Positions 36,879 to 47,035 of a DNA stretch of 64,000 bases are shown here, piece after piece (position 1 is the first letter of the stretch; every line of letters starts with the position of its first letter). This DNA is from JAXGPL01 sp040766985 (GTDB taxonomy: Bacteria; Bacillota; Sulfobacillia; JAUYEG01), in the NCBI GenBank assembly GCA_040766985.1, contig JAXGPL010000014.1, positions 16,119 through 80,118 of the forward strand, written 5' to 3'. Below the pieces are notes generated by a model. That model made no database searches, was not told the DNA's origin, and saw only the letters and a list, made by a program, of their open reading frames with translations. The translations under genes and the position numbers were made by a program.

Positions 36879-38186
36879 GTGCCTTTGCTCACCCACCGTC
36901 CCCGCGGCACCGTTGACGTTCTCCCCCGGGAAATGCACCGGTGGCACTATGTCGAAGCGGCCATCCGCGACGTTTGTGCCCGCTTTGGTTTCGACGAGAT
37001 CCGCACGCCTCTGATCGAGCACGCGGAGCTGTACGTCCGCACGACCGGCGAGACCACGGACCTCCTTGAGAAGGAGACCTACACCTTCGAGGACCGCGGC
37101 GGCCGCAGCCTGACTTTGAGGCCTGAAGGCACGCCGGGGGTGGCGAGGGCTTTTCTGGAGAACGGGCTGCAGAACGAGCCGATGCCGGCCAAGTTCTACT
37201 ACCTCGGCCCGATGTTCCGTTACGAGCGGCCCCAGGCGGGCAGGTACCGGCAGCACACGCAGTTCGGCGTGGAGATTTTCGGTGCGCCCGGCCCCGAGGC
37301 GGACCTTGAGGTCATGCTGATCGCCGTCACGTTCTTCCGCAGCCTCGGTCTCAGTTCGCTCACCGTGCACCTCAACTCCATTGGCTGCCCGTCATGCCGT
37401 CCGGCCTACCGCCAGACCCTGATTGACTACTACCGCGCACACCGGGCGGAGCTGTGCCCGGACTGCCGCCGGCGCCTTGAGCGTAACCCGCTGCGCCTCC
37501 TGGACTGCAAGGAGGAAGGCTGCCAGCCCCTCAAACAGGCTGCGCCCAGCTCGATCGCGCACCTTTGCCCCGACTGCGCCACGCACTTCTCGCGGCTGCG
37601 ATCCCTGCTGGAGCGTTTCGGTCTCGACTACACACTCGACCCCACGCTAGTGCGGGGGCTCGATTACTACACGCGGACCATTTTCGAGATCATCTATCAG
37701 GGGCTGGGTGCGCAGGGGACGGTTTGCGGCGGGGGACGCTACGACGGGCTCATCGAGGCGGTCGGGGGACCCTCTGTCGCGGGCGTCGGCTACGGAATAG
37801 GCCTTGAAAGGGTCCTGCTCACCCTCGAAAAAGAGAATATAGCGCTGCCACCGGCGCGCGGGACAGAGATGTTCCTTGCCGTCGCAGGTTCTGGGGCGGG
37901 AGGCGGGGACGCGCTGGCAGACCGGGTACAGGACCTGCTGTATGACCTCCGCCGGGCAGGGATCGCGGCGGACACCGATGTCCTGGGCCGCAGCCTCCGG
38001 CAGCAGATGCGCTACGCCGACCGGCGCGGCGCCAAGCTTGTGGTGGTTATCGGCCCCGACGAGTTGGCGTCAGGGCAGGTCAAGGTCAAAAAGATGGCGA
38101 GCGGCGAAGAGGTTTCCACGACACTTGCCGACCTCGCCGCCGTGGCAAAGAGCCTCCTGGCAACAACCGGCGAAACGGACCGGTAA
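36879..38186 (+). CDS. hisS: Histidyl-tRNA synthetase
   Basis: The 435-residue class II synthetase has motif 1 (RGTVDVLPREM), motif 2 (FYYLGPMFRYERPQAGRYRQHTQ region), the histidine-specific LVRGLDYYTRTIFE and motif 3 near CGGGRYDGLIEAVGG, with the anticodon-binding domain at the C-terminus (DVLGRSLRQQMRYADRRGA). A Cys-rich insert (CPSCRPAYRQ, CPDCRRRLERN, CPDCATHF) resembles zinc-knuckle inserts known in clostridial HisRS. GTG 36879 fits GGAGGG; TTG 36861 is in frame but lacks a site. aspS follows 27 bases later. Confidence 0.95.
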   Translation: MPLLTHRPRGTVDVLPREMHRWHYVEAAIRDVCARFGFDEIRTPLIEHAELYVRTTGETTDLLEKETYTFEDRGGRSLTLRPEGTPGVARAFLENGLQNEPMPAKFYYLGPMFRYERPQAGRYRQHTQFGVEIFGAPGPEADLEVMLIAVTFFRSLGLSSLTVHLNSIGCPSCRPAYRQTLIDYYRAHRAELCPDCRRRLERNPLRLLDCKEEGCQPLKQAAPSSIAHLCPDCATHFSRLRSLLERFGLDYTLDPTLVRGLDYYTRTIFEIIYQGLGAQGTVCGGGRYDGLIEAVGGPSVAGVGYGIGLERVLLTLEKENIALPPARGTEMFLAVAGSGAGGGDALADRVQDLLYDLRRAGIAADTDVLGRSLRQQMRYADRRGAKLVVVIGPDELASGQVKVKKMASGEEVSTTLADLAAVAKSLLATTGETDR

Positions 38187-38213
38187 GACGTCGGGAGCAA
38201 GGGAGGGCCCCGC

Positions 38214-40154
38214 GTGAACTGGGAAGACAACCACAAGGAGGACAGCCGCAACGGGACCGGAGCGGCCGATTCGCGTGTCAGAAGCAGGTCCCCTCTAAAG
38301 TCTGAGCAGGTCGCAGGCGGGACCAACCGGACGCATTACTGCGGTAGCCTGCGGTCCGCCGACGCTGGTGCGCAGGTCATCCTGGCAGGCTGGGTTGCCC
38401 GCCGTCGCGACCTCGGCGGCCTGATCTTCATCGACCTCCGTGACCGGACAGGCCTCGTGCAACTGGTCTTCGACCCGGCCGAAGCGCCGGAAGCCCACGC
38501 CGCAGCCGAGCGCCTGCGCAGTGAATACGTCATCGCCGTCGGCGGTACCGTCCGCCTTCGCGAGCCCTCCGCCCGCAATACTGCTCTGCCAACCGGCGAC
38601 GTCGAGGTCCGCCCGGACATCGTTGAGGTCCTCAACGAGTCCAAGACCCCGCCCTTTTACCTTACCGACGACCCGGGGGCGGACGAAGCTCTGCGGCTCA
38701 AATATCGTTACCTCGACCTTCGCCGCCTCGCTCTGGCCCGGAGTTTCGCGTTGCGGCACCAGGTGGCCAAGATCACCCGCGACTACTTCGACCGGCTCGG
38801 CTTTCTCGAAGTGGAAACCCCGTCGCTTACCCGCAGCACCCCTGAGGGGGCGCGAGATTTCCTGGTCCCCAGCCGGGTCAACCGCGGCCAGTTCTACGCG
38901 CTGCCCCAGTCGCCGCAGCTGTTCAAGCAACTGCTGATGGTCGGCGGGTTCGACCGCTACTTCCAGCTCGCCAGGTGCTACCGAGACGAGGACCTTCGCG
39001 CGGACCGGCAGCCGGAGTTCACCCAGATCGACGTGGAAATGTCGTTTATCGACGAGGAAACAATCATGCGGGCAGCTGAGGGGCTGCTACGCGAAATCGT
39101 CGAACGCATCGACGGCAGGCCGTTGCCGCACCGTTTCCCCGCCTGACCTACGAAGAAGCTATGGCCCGCTACGGTTCCGACAGGCCGGACATCCGCTTCG
39201 GCATCGAGCCAAAGGACATCTCTACTCACGCCGCTGCGGCCGAGATGCCCGCCTTCAGGCCGGCGCTGCGGTCGGGCGGTGAGGTGCGCGCCATCGTCGT
39301 TCCCGGCGGCGCAGGAGCCAGCCGCAAGAAGCTTGACCTCTACACCTCGGAGATCACCCGGTTCGGAGCGCGGCCTGGCTGCGGTGCACTACGAGGAGGG
39401 CGGCCCGCGATCGTCGTTGAGCAAGTTCTTCTCAGCCGAGCAATTGGTCCAGTGGGCCACCGCGACAGCAGCTAGGGCAGGGGATTTGCTGCTCGCGGTC
39501 GCAGGCCCGCAGAGCGTCGTCCGCTCCGCGTTGGGCCACCTCCGCCTAGTGGTCGCGCGCGAACTGGGATTTTCCGCCGGAAGGGAACTCGCCTTCGTGT
39601 GGGTGACGGATTTCCCGCTGCTGGAGCCCGGTGACGAACCCGGCCGGCTGTCCGCTGTTCACCACCCGTTCACGTCTGTCAAGCCGGAAGACCGTGAACT
39701 GCTCGCCGTGGATCCGTTGGCGTGCCGTGCGCGGGCCTACGATATCGTGCTCAACGGCGTCGAACTCGGCGGCGGCAGCATCCGCAACCACCGCCGCGAC
39801 ATGCAGATGGAGCTATTCACCGCGATGGGAATGGCTGAGCCCGAGGCTGAGGAGCGCTTTGGGTTCCTGCTTGAAGCGCTTGAGTACGGCGCCCCCCCGC
39901 ATGGCGGGATCGCGCTTGGGCTCGACCGCATCGTGATGATGTTGGGCGGCATGGAGAGCATCCGCGACTGCATTGCATTCCCCAAAACCACGAGCGCCAG
40001 TTGTCTTATGACCGGAGCGCCCGCGGCAGTCGACGCGGTGCAACTGGCGGAACTGGGCTTACAGACCGCCCCGCCGGCTGTGGCGGCAAACCGCCCTCCG
40101 GAGGCGGCCGCCGGCCCGCCGGCTGACGCGGCGCCGCGGGACGAGAATCATTGA
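38214..40154 (+). pseudogene. aspS: Aspartyl-tRNA synthetase, frameshifted twice
   Basis: The first segment has the OB-fold anticodon domain (GWVARRRDLGGLIFIDLRDR) and class II motifs 1 and 2 (ETPSLTRSTPEGARDF, ARCYRDEDLRADRQPEFTQ). The frame shifts near 39143 into LTYEEAMARYGSDRPD and again near 39375 into GAGDLLLAVAGP-like sequence, VTDFPLLE, HHPFTS, the bacterial insert domain end and motif 3 GIALGLDRIVMML. Full length would be about 645 residues with an N-terminal extension of about 36. GTG 38214 follows GGAGGG. AspRS is indispensable and no second copy is seen, so assembly indels are the simplest explanation. Confidence 0.92.
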
Positions 40155-40169
40155 TAGCTGGCGTTTGAT

Positions 40170-40199
40170 TTGTGACCGTCGCTCAAGGTGTGCTAAAAT
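40170..40199 (+). promoter_or_regulatory. Probable promoter of the 6S-type RNA
   Basis: TTGTGA at 40170-40175 and TAAAAT at 40194-40199 are spaced by 18 bp, placing transcription start near 40206. The -35 matches four of six positions. Confidence 0.5.
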
Positions 40200-40205
40200 T
40201 GCATT

Positions 40206-40446
40206 GGCGAGCGGCCCACCAGTGGGCCGCGAGGCAGGCACCCTGCTGTGCACGCATAGATCCGGCAATGTGATTGAGCCAACATCATCACATTGGGAGC
40301 CGGGCTCCGCGCGCGGCTCGCAGGCCCCCCGCATCCGGCTCCGGCTGGAGCGTGTGGGGACGCGAAAAACGCGCGGGAGGGCACCCACCTGCTTAGAGCA
40401 GGTTCAAGACACCCGGATTAACGACATGGCGGGGTGCTTGTCTTTT
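40206..40446 (+). ncRNA. ssrS: 6S RNA-like regulatory RNA
   Basis: The gap between aspS and the next gene contains a structured RNA. GGCAGGCACCCTGC (40233-40246) pairs over 14 positions, three as G-U, with GCGGGGTGCTTGTC (40429-40442), closing about 180 nt; TTTTT follows, so the helix can double as terminator. Inside are AATGTGAT/ATCACATT (40267-40294), a GGAGCCGGGCTCC block and ACCTGCT-TAG-AGCAGGT (40388-40404). A GCGGCCCA/TGGGCCGC hairpin precedes the closing helix and may be leader. Closing stem, size and location after aspS match 6S RNA in Bacillota, which binds sigma-A polymerase. The loop-by-loop fit was not computed. Confidence 0.65.
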
Positions 40447-40573
40447 TGCCTCACCCGCGGCGGCGTTAGCCGGCCGCTACCCGGCCGAAGCAGGAGCGCG
40501 GAGCCCCAATCGATAAGTGCAGTCCAAACGACGCCGGGGCGCGCCAGCGCCGCCGGCGAGGGGGCCCAATCAA

Positions 40574-41630
40574 TTGAGCAGTCCAGTCCAAACCAAGCAG
40601 CCGGTGCGGCCGGTTGAGTTGCGTTCTGACACGTTCACGGTGCCGACCCCGAAGATGAGACGCGCGATGTACGAGGCTGAAGTCGGCGACGACGACTACG
40701 GCGAAGACCCGACCGTCAACCGTCTGGAAGAGCTGGCGGCCGACATGCTTGGCCAGGAAGCCGCGCTATTCGTACTCAGCGGGACGATGGGCAATCAAGT
40801 GGCCGTGATGACCCACGCCGGCCGCGGCGACGAGGTCATCGTCGAGCAAGAAGCGCACGTGTTTTTCTATGAGGTCGGGGGCATCAGTGGGCTGGCCGGG
40901 GCACACGTCCGTACGGTGCGTGGCGAGCACGGAGTGCCGCCTCTTTGGCCGTCGAAGCTGCGATCAGAGGAAAACCACCACTTTCCGCGCACCAAGCTGC
41001 TGTGCCTGGAAAACACCCACAACCGCGCGGGGGGCACGGTGATGACCCCTGCGCAGACGGTGGCCCTTGCCGGTCTGGCCCACCGGTACGGGCTCCAGGT
41101 CCATCTCGATGGGGCAAGGGTCTTCAACGCCGCGGTGCGGCTGGGAGTGCCCGTCGGAGAACTCACCGCGCCCGTCGATTCCGTCCAGATCTGCCTTCTA
41201 AGGGTCTCTGCTGCGGCGCAGGGTCGATCCTCGCGGGATCCGCGGCATTCATCGCCGAGGCCCGCCGAAACCGCAAGGTCATCGGGGGAGGACTCAGGCA
41301 GGCCGGTTTCCTGGCAGCCCCGGCAATCATCGCCCTGACCGAGATGGTCGACAGGCTCGCGGAGGACAACGCCCGGCCGCGACGCTCGCGCAAGGCCTTG
41401 ACGGCCTGCCGGGAGTGACGATCGACGTTGCCTCGGCCGAGACCAACATCGTGTGCTTTGAAGTCAACAACGCGGCCAAGTGGGTTTCTGAGCTGAAGGA
41501 CCGGGGTGTCTTGGCCAACACGATGAGCCCGACGACGGTGCGCCTGGTCACTCACAAGGATGTGGGAGACGAGGATATCCGATACGCGCTCCTGCAGTTG
41601 GCCGACGTGGCCGGGCGGCTGGCGGGGTAG
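40574..41630 (+). pseudogene. L-threonine aldolase (low-specificity type), frameshifted
   Basis: The pieces rebuild a PLP enzyme of about 350 residues that splits threonine into glycine and acetaldehyde. ELRSDTFTVPTPKMRRAM, GDDDYGEDPTVNRLEE, CLENTHNRAGGTVM and HLDGARVFNAAVRLG are in one frame. The PLP lysine follows in SKGLCCGAGSILAGS only after a one-base shift near 41197, and the end VTIDVASAETNIVCFEV needs another near 41405. TTG 40574 is preferred, with GAGGGGG eight bases upstream. The gene lies between the 6S RNA and rarA, six bases from the latter. Confidence 0.85.
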
Positions 41631-41636
41631 GACCGG

Positions 41637-43022
41637 ATGGCGAGAAGCCGCGAACAAGGCCCCAACCTGTTTGCGCCGGAGGCCTCACGCCTGCGGGCGG
41701 AGGCCCCGCTCGCGGCGCGCATGAGGCCCCTTGACCTTGACGCCTACCTGGGGCAAGAGGCGATCGTCGGCCAGGGCACGGTGCTGCGAAGGGCAATCGA
41801 GGACGACACGCTGGGGTCGTTTGTTTTTTGGGGCCCTGCGGGGAGCGGCAAGACCACCCTGGCCCGGATCATCGCTTCGACGACCAAGGCGCACTTCGAG
41901 CAGTTAAGCGCGGTATCCGCGGGGGTTGCCGACGTCCGGCGGACCATCCAGGAGGCCAGGCACCGCCTTGCGCAAGAGGGCCGACGCACGGTCTTGTTCA
42001 TCGACGAGATCCACCGGTTCAATAAAGCCCAGCAGGATGCCCTGCTGCCGGCCGTCGAGGACGGCACCATTTATCTGATCGGAGCCACTACCGAAAACCC
42101 CTACTTCGAGGTCACGCAGGCGCTGGTTTCCCGGTGCAGGGTGTTCAGGCTGGAGAAGCTCACTGCCGACCAGATCCGCGCTCTTTTGCGCCGCGCGTTG
42201 GAAGATGAGGAGCAGGGGCTTGGGCGGCTCCGGCCGCAGATCGACGATGACGCCATCGAACACCTTGTCACTGTGGCTGACGGCGACGCGCGTTCGGCCC
42301 TAAATGCCCTTGAGCTGGCAGTGCTCACGGCAACGCCCGGCCCGGATGCGGAGAGGCATGTCGATCTCCAGCGCGCGATCGATGCCGTCCAGCGGCGGGC
42401 CCTTCGCTACGACAGGCAGGGTGATGCGCATTACGACGCCTCCTCAGCCCTGATCAAGAGCATGCGCGGCAGCGACCCGGACGCGGCGGTCTACTGGCTG
42501 GCGAGGATGATCGACGCCGGCGAGGACCCCGTGTTCATCGCCCGCCGGATCGTTATCTGCGCCGCCGAGGATGTGGGCAACGCGGACCCGCGCGCGTTGA
42601 TGGTCGCAACGGCCGCGGCCTATGCCACCACAATGATCGGGCTGCCTGAAGCCCGTATCCCGCTGGCCCAGGCGGCGATCTACGTAGCCACCGCGCCAAA
42701 GAGCAACGCCTGTTGCGCGGCGATCGACGCAGCGCTCAAAGATGTGCGCGAGCGGCCGGACAGCGGGGTCCCGTTTCACCTTCGCAACGCGCCGCACCCG
42801 GGCATGGCGCAGCACGGGTTCGGCGTGGGTTACCAGTATCCGCACAACTTCCCCGGCCATTACGTAAAGCAGGCGTACCTTCCGCCGGAGCTCGCCGGGG
42901 CAACATATTACCGGCCTGCCGACACCGGCGAAGAAGCCGAAGTCACCCGAAGGATGAGCGATTTGTCAGGGTTGACCCGCAAGCCTGACGATGGTAGTAT
43001 GCCCTCAGAGGACAAAGCCTAG
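41637..43022 (+). CDS. rarA: Replication-associated recombination protein RarA (MgsA)
   Basis: The 461-residue AAA+ ATPase shows Walker A FWGPAGSGKTTLA, Walker B VLFIDEIHRFNKAQQDALLP, sensor 1 LIGATTENPYFEV and sensor 2 GDARSALNALE. The C-terminal half has the RarA-specific tetramerisation segment with MIDAGEDPVFIARR, EDVGNADP and YQYPHNFPGHYV. It acts at stalled replication forks together with SSB. ATG 41637 follows the aldolase stop closely (GGACCGG before it). In Bacillus subtilis the same gene also lies near aspS and 6S RNA. Confidence 0.95.
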   Translation: MARSREQGPNLFAPEASRLRAEAPLAARMRPLDLDAYLGQEAIVGQGTVLRRAIEDDTLGSFVFWGPAGSGKTTLARIIASTTKAHFEQLSAVSAGVADVRRTIQEARHRLAQEGRRTVLFIDEIHRFNKAQQDALLPAVEDGTIYLIGATTENPYFEVTQALVSRCRVFRLEKLTADQIRALLRRALEDEEQGLGRLRPQIDDDAIEHLVTVADGDARSALNALELAVLTATPGPDAERHVDLQRAIDAVQRRALRYDRQGDAHYDASSALIKSMRGSDPDAAVYWLARMIDAGEDPVFIARRIVICAAEDVGNADPRALMVATAAAYATTMIGLPEARIPLAQAAIYVATAPKSNACCAAIDAALKDVRERPDSGVPFHLRNAPHPGMAQHGFGVGYQYPHNFPGHYVKQAYLPPELAGATYYRPADTGEEAEVTRRMSDLSGLTRKPDDGSMPSEDKA

Positions 43023-43128
43023 TTGTTTGGTAGGGTATAGGGCGGCACCGCGAAGGCACGACAGCAAGACACAACTGGATTGTACTGCGGGGCCGGATTT
43101 CGCAAGCCCGGGGCACGGAGGCGTAACC

Positions 43129-43611
43129 ATGCGGCTATCCACACGCGGCAGATACGGCGTTGCGGCGTTGTATGAGTTGGCAACCCGGTCGGACGGGTCG
43201 CCCGTGACCCTTCGCCAGATAGCGGAGGGGCAGGGGCTTTCGGAGAGCTATCTTGAGCAGCTTTTCCTGGCCCTGCGGCGGGCTGACGTAGTCAGCAGCG
43301 TGCGCGGGGCGCAGGGCGGGTACGTCCTTGCCCGTCCAGCCGCGGAGATTACCATCGGCGACATCGTCCGCGCGTTAGAGGGGCCGATCGCCCCCGTCTC
43401 GTGTGTTGCCGATGAAGAGGCCTGCACACGAGACCACCTTGACGGCTGCCCTACCAGACCGATCTGGATCAGGCTCGCACGGTGCATGAACCGGGTGCTT
43501 GATTCGATCACGCTTGCGGACATTTCCGAGGCGGAGCCGGGCACGGTTTCGGATGAACCGTGCCGGATGTGCACTTCCCGGCAAGGAGGCAGCAGCCACC
43601 CAGATGACTAG
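43129..43611 (+). CDS. Rrf2-family regulator (IscR/CymR-like)
   Basis: The 160-residue protein has the winged-helix start MRLSTRGRYGVAALYELA, LRQIAEGQGLSESYLEQLF and RGAQGGYVLARP, then the three cysteines of IscR-type cluster ligands in SCVADEEACTRDHLDGC. A further CRMC is near the C-terminus. It probably senses a [2Fe-2S] cluster or cysteine status and represses the iscSU genes that follow. ATG 43129 has GGAGG upstream; the stop overlaps the iscS start by eight bases. No operator could be assigned in the 100-bp leader (43023-43128). Confidence 0.9.
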   Translation: MRLSTRGRYGVAALYELATRSDGSPVTLRQIAEGQGLSESYLEQLFLALRRADVVSSVRGAQGGYVLARPAAEITIGDIVRALEGPIAPVSCVADEEACTRDHLDGCPTRPIWIRLARCMNRVLDSITLADISEAEPGTVSDEPCRMCTSRQGGSSHPDD

Positions 43612-44839
43612 CCACAGCAGTTCGGCCACAAGGCATGTCTACCTCGACAATGCCGCGACGACCCGGGTGCGCCCGGAAGTCGCGCAGGCGATTGTCAATT
43701 TCATGACCGAGGATTACGGCAACCCGTCGAGCATCCACTCCTGGGGGCGTACGGCCAGGGAGGCGATGGAGCAGGCGCGCGCAAACGTCGCGAGGCTCAT
43801 CGGCGCCCGGCAAACGGAGATCATCTTTACCAGCGGCGGCACCGAAGCGGACAACCTTGCGATCATCGGCGCGGCCCGCGGCGCCCGGGACGGCCGCAAC
43901 CATATCATCACGAGCCGGATCGAGCACCACGCCGTGCTCCATTCGTGCGAGTACCTTGAGGAGCGCGGCTTTGAAGTGACGTACCTGCCGGTCGACTGCG
44001 AGGGGCTGGTCGATCCGGATGAGGTCCGGCGGGCGATTACCCCGAAGACGTTGCTGGTGACGATCATGCACGGCAACAACGAAGTCGGCACGATTGAGCC
44101 GGTCGCGGAAATCGGGCGGATCTGCCGGGAGGCCGGGGTGCTGTTTCACAGCGACGCGGTGCAGAGCGCCGGCAAAGTGCCGATCGACGTGCAGGCGATG
44201 AACATCGACATGCTGACGGTGTCAGGGCACAAGATGTACGGCCCCAAGGGAGCCGGCTCGCTGTACGTGCGTCGCGGCATCCGGCTCGAGCCGCTGCAGC
44301 ACGGCGGTTCCCACGAGCGCAAGCTGCGCGCCGGCACTGAAAACGTGCCCGGCATCGTCGGCTACGGCGTCGCGGCAGACCTTGCGCATCAAGAGCTGGA
44401 CGGACTCGCCGCGCGCCTCTCCGCGATGCGGGACGCCCTGATCGACGGCCTTTTGGCGCTCCCCAATACCAGGCTCAACGGGCACCGCACGCTGCGGCTG
44501 CCGCACAACGTCAACGTCAGCTTCCGGGACATCGAGGGCGAGTCGGTGTTGTTGGCCCTGGACATGGCCGGGATCGCGGCCTCGACCGGCTCAGCCTGCA
44601 CCTCCGGTTCGCTGCAGCCGTCGCACGTGCTCCTCGCCATGGGCAACAGCCACCAGGACGCGCAGGGCAGTATCCGGATGACCCTCGGCCGCGACAACGA
44701 GCCTCAGGATGTGGTATACATTCTGGACCGCATCGGGCCGATCGTCGCCAGGCTGCGTTCGATGTCGCCGCTGGCGGTTGCAGCGGCTGCGCCCTGCGCT
44801 GGCGCTGGCGAGGCCAAGACAAAGGAGGGCCCGAAGTGA
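43604..44839 (+). CDS. iscS: Cysteine desulfurase IscS/NifS
   Basis: The 411-residue PLP enzyme has YLDNAATTRVRPEV, FTSGGTEADNLAI, MHGNNEVGTIEP, the PLP lysine K210 in VSGHKMYGPKGAG, HGGSHERKLRAGTENV and the active-site Cys in STGSACTSGSLQPSHVL. It takes sulfur from cysteine for Fe-S clusters and tRNA thiolation. ATG 43604 has AAGGAGG upstream and overlaps rrf2. The last 20 residues are an Ala/Gly tail. The stop shares GTGA with iscU, so scaffold and desulfurase are made together. Confidence 0.96.
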   Translation: MTSHSSSATRHVYLDNAATTRVRPEVAQAIVNFMTEDYGNPSSIHSWGRTAREAMEQARANVARLIGARQTEIIFTSGGTEADNLAIIGAARGARDGRNHIITSRIEHHAVLHSCEYLEERGFEVTYLPVDCEGLVDPDEVRRAITPKTLLVTIMHGNNEVGTIEPVAEIGRICREAGVLFHSDAVQSAGKVPIDVQAMNIDMLTVSGHKMYGPKGAGSLYVRRGIRLEPLQHGGSHERKLRAGTENVPGIVGYGVAADLAHQELDGLAARLSAMRDALIDGLLALPNTRLNGHRTLRLPHNVNVSFRDIEGESVLLALDMAGIAASTGSACTSGSLQPSHVLLAMGNSHQDAQGSIRMTLGRDNEPQDVVYILDRIGPIVARLRSMSPLAVAAAAPCAGAGEAKTKEGPK

Positions 44840-45225
44840 GCGAGGCCTATACGGATAAGGTGATGGACCACTTCATGAACCCGCGCAACGTCGGCGAGAT
44901 TGCGGAGGCCGACGGCGTCGGCCAGGTCGGCAACCCGGTCTGCGGCGACGTCATGCGCATTTACATCAAGCTTGATGAGAGCGGGCGGATCGCGGATGTC
45001 AAGTTCAAGACGTTCGGCTGCGGCGCCGCCATCGCGACAAGCAGCATGATCACTGAACTCGTCAAGGGCAAGACCTTAGAAGACGCCCTCGCCATCTCCA
45101 ACCGCACCGTGGCGGATGCCCTCGGCGGGTTGCGCCGCGCAGATGCTGCTCGGCCTACCGGCGATGCGCTCTCGCCTGTCTGTGCGCTCTGGGCGACCAG
45201 CGCAAGGCCCGCACCCCGATCGTGA
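44836..45225 (+). CDS. iscU: Fe-S scaffold IscU/NifU, C-terminus damaged
   Basis: The first ~98 residues match IscU: YTDKVMDHFMNPRNVGE, NPVCGDVMRIY with ligand C36, KTFGCGAAIATSSMITEL with C62, and TVADALGGL. The expected third ligand in a PxxKxHCSxLA motif is missing; from about 45125 the translation becomes unlike the family, so an indel has changed the frame and the true end is uncertain. IscU assembles clusters from IscS sulfur. The next gene in relatives is usually mnmA, but here the decayed 45.2-47.3 kb stretch follows. Confidence 0.85.
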   Translation: MSEAYTDKVMDHFMNPRNVGEIAEADGVGQVGNPVCGDVMRIYIKLDESGRIADVKFKTFGCGAAIATSSMITELVKGKTLEDALAISNRTVADALGGLRRADAARPTGDALSPVCALWATSARPAPRS

Positions 45226-45811
45226 GCTCGACGTGCCATACGACGCCGAGCGCAACCACGCATGCGACGACGAGCAAGCGCCGGCGGTGGCGATGTGCGG
45301 AACCCGGACGCGCCGTGCACCCTGCGCATCAACGGAAGGTGTAAGCAGCCGGCGCAGCAGGACACTACACATCGCTGTTCGATCAGGGCCGCCCGCAAGG
45401 AGCGCTGGCGCTACCTCGACTCCGCAGTGAGGGAACACTAGCCGTTGACGCTGCGCATCGCCGGTTGGGCTGTGGCGAGAGATTTCCGGCGTGGAAAGGG
45501 GCCTCAGCTGCCGGCACGTACTCGTGCCGCAGTTTTTCCGGACCTGTCCCGTCTGCGGGGAGCAGGCCCCGATCGGTCGCATCGGCGCCGCGCAGTTTTC
45601 TGTTGGGTTGTTCGCACGCAGTTCTCCCGCGGTGGTTCGCGGGCCCGGGTATAAATCGACGATGACGGTACGGCAACGCCGCAGCGGCTTGCCTCGTCCA
45701 CGATGGAATACCGCACCATCCCCACCCGGATGGGGAAGGAGCGATGGGTCAAACATGGAACTGCGTGAGGAGGTGAGCGGGCAACTGAATCAGCACGGGA
45801 AGGCATGTTGA
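45226..45811. other. Gene-poor decayed stretch after iscU
   Basis: About 590 bases without a recognisable gene. Short open frames on both strands have atypical, Arg/Ser/Pro-rich translations and no domain motifs. One frame from 45116 carries DVPYDAERNHACDDEQ and a few cysteines, but nothing that I can match. The pattern fits a gene reduced by many indels, or poor sequence quality. The SGGVDSS motif of MnmA, expected after iscU, is not visible. Confidence 0.45.
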
Positions 45812-45975
45812 CGGGGTGTTCGTGGGAGCAGCAGTAGGCATGTGGTTAGGGCCGCACGTTCTGAACAACGATGGGCGCGACAACATGGTGCAGATGGCGA
45901 GGGGCGGCAGCCGACCGTGCCGAGCGCATGTTCCGGCAGGGCAAGGCCGAGATGTCGGAGGCAATGTCTAAGTAA
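45812..45975 (+). pseudogene. YtxH-like small membrane protein remnant
   Basis: Two frames joined near 45900 give GVFVGAAVGMWLGPHVLNN and then AADRAERMFRQGKAEMSEAMSK before TAA 45973. This matches YtxH-type proteins: one short glycine-rich helix followed by an amphipathic tail with repeated charged helices. The N-terminus cannot be fixed. It lies directly before the transporter remnant, an order seen in relatives between iscU and alaS. Confidence 0.45.
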
Positions 45976-46001
45976 GCCGAAGTCCGCTCAGGAGGGTTTC
46001 C

Positions 46002-47035
46002 ATGGGAACGGTCGCTGACTGGTTCAACTGAACATCGGCGGCTCCTCAAGGCCGCCGTTTTGCTCGCCCTCGTATCGCTGGCGTGTGGCGCGTATCCGGG
46101 TGTGCTACTCCCGTTCGTCCTGGCGATCGTCACTCATGCCTCTTCAACCCGCTGGTCAAACTCTGGTCAAGAAAGGTTTTCGCGTACCGCGGCTCTGGTG
46201 TTCATCTACGTCGTCTTCTTTCTGACGGTCGCGGTGGGAGTGGGCATTGTCATACCGACAGTTGTCTTCGAAAACCAGCCGCCGCTGGCCAGTTCGTGCC
46301 GCAGTACTTGCCCAGGTGCAGAGATGGCCTACGAGTTCCAGGCGCGGTAGCGAAAGTGCAGGTTGCCGCGGCAAGTGCGGCAGGCCATCGACGACGCGGT
46401 GCTGACGGTCAGGGCAGGTGCTCAGGCTCGTCCGGTTCGCGGCGCAAGGCTTGTTCTCGGCGTCTTCTCCGCGTTCTTCAGCCTCATCGTCGCGCCGGTG
46501 CTCTCCAGCTACCTGCTAAGGGACGTCGACGGCTTGCGTGCAGGCGCTGGCAGGTTCATCCCGTCCAGAGACCGCAGGGCACCCTCAAGTTTGCTCTCCG
46601 AGATCGGCTGGGGTTGGCCGGCATCGCGGTCAACTGATCGTGCGCGCCATCCGTCGGCTCGCTGGTCACCTGGCCCTGTTCCTGCTCGGCATCCGGTTCG
46701 CGGTCATCCTCGGCATCGTGGCCCGGGTCATGGTCATCATGCTTCGGCCCGTTCGATGGAGCAATCCCGGCGCTCGCCGTCGCCGCTTCCACGTCGACGC
46801 TGGGCGCAATCCAGGTCCTTGTCGCACTTACGGCGATACAGCAACTCGAAGCGCAGTTCATTTCGCCACCGGATCATCGGCTTGAGCATGTCCGGCCTGC
46901 CCCTGGCCGTGATCTTTACCGCGCAACGCAGGCCTTGAGCTGTTCGGCGTTATCGGCATGCTCGTGGCGGTTCCGGTCGCCGGGATCATCCGGATCTCCT
47001 CGACCACTGGGTCGCGGACGCAACTCAAGGGATGA
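46002..47035 (+). pseudogene. AI-2E family transporter (PF01594-type permease), heavily frameshifted
   Basis: CAGGAGG precedes ATG 46002. Family segments appear in several frames: HRRLLKAAVLLALVSL, GVLLPFVLAIV, ALVFIYVVFFLTVAVGVGIV (46197-46256), VFSAFFSLIVAPVLSSYLLRD-like sequence near 46460-46530, and at the end ELFGVIGMLVAVPVAGIIRI (46937-46996). Intact homologues have about 350 residues and eight helices. At least five indels are required. It may be a truly decayed gene, because damage is denser here than elsewhere. The native function of such permeases is mostly unknown; some export small molecules or act as Na+/H+ antiporters. Confidence 0.7.

Noticed and set aside
45226..45811. mnmA remnant after iscU
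   Set aside because: Synteny suggests it, but no SGGVDSS, CxxC or other MnmA motif could be read in any frame.
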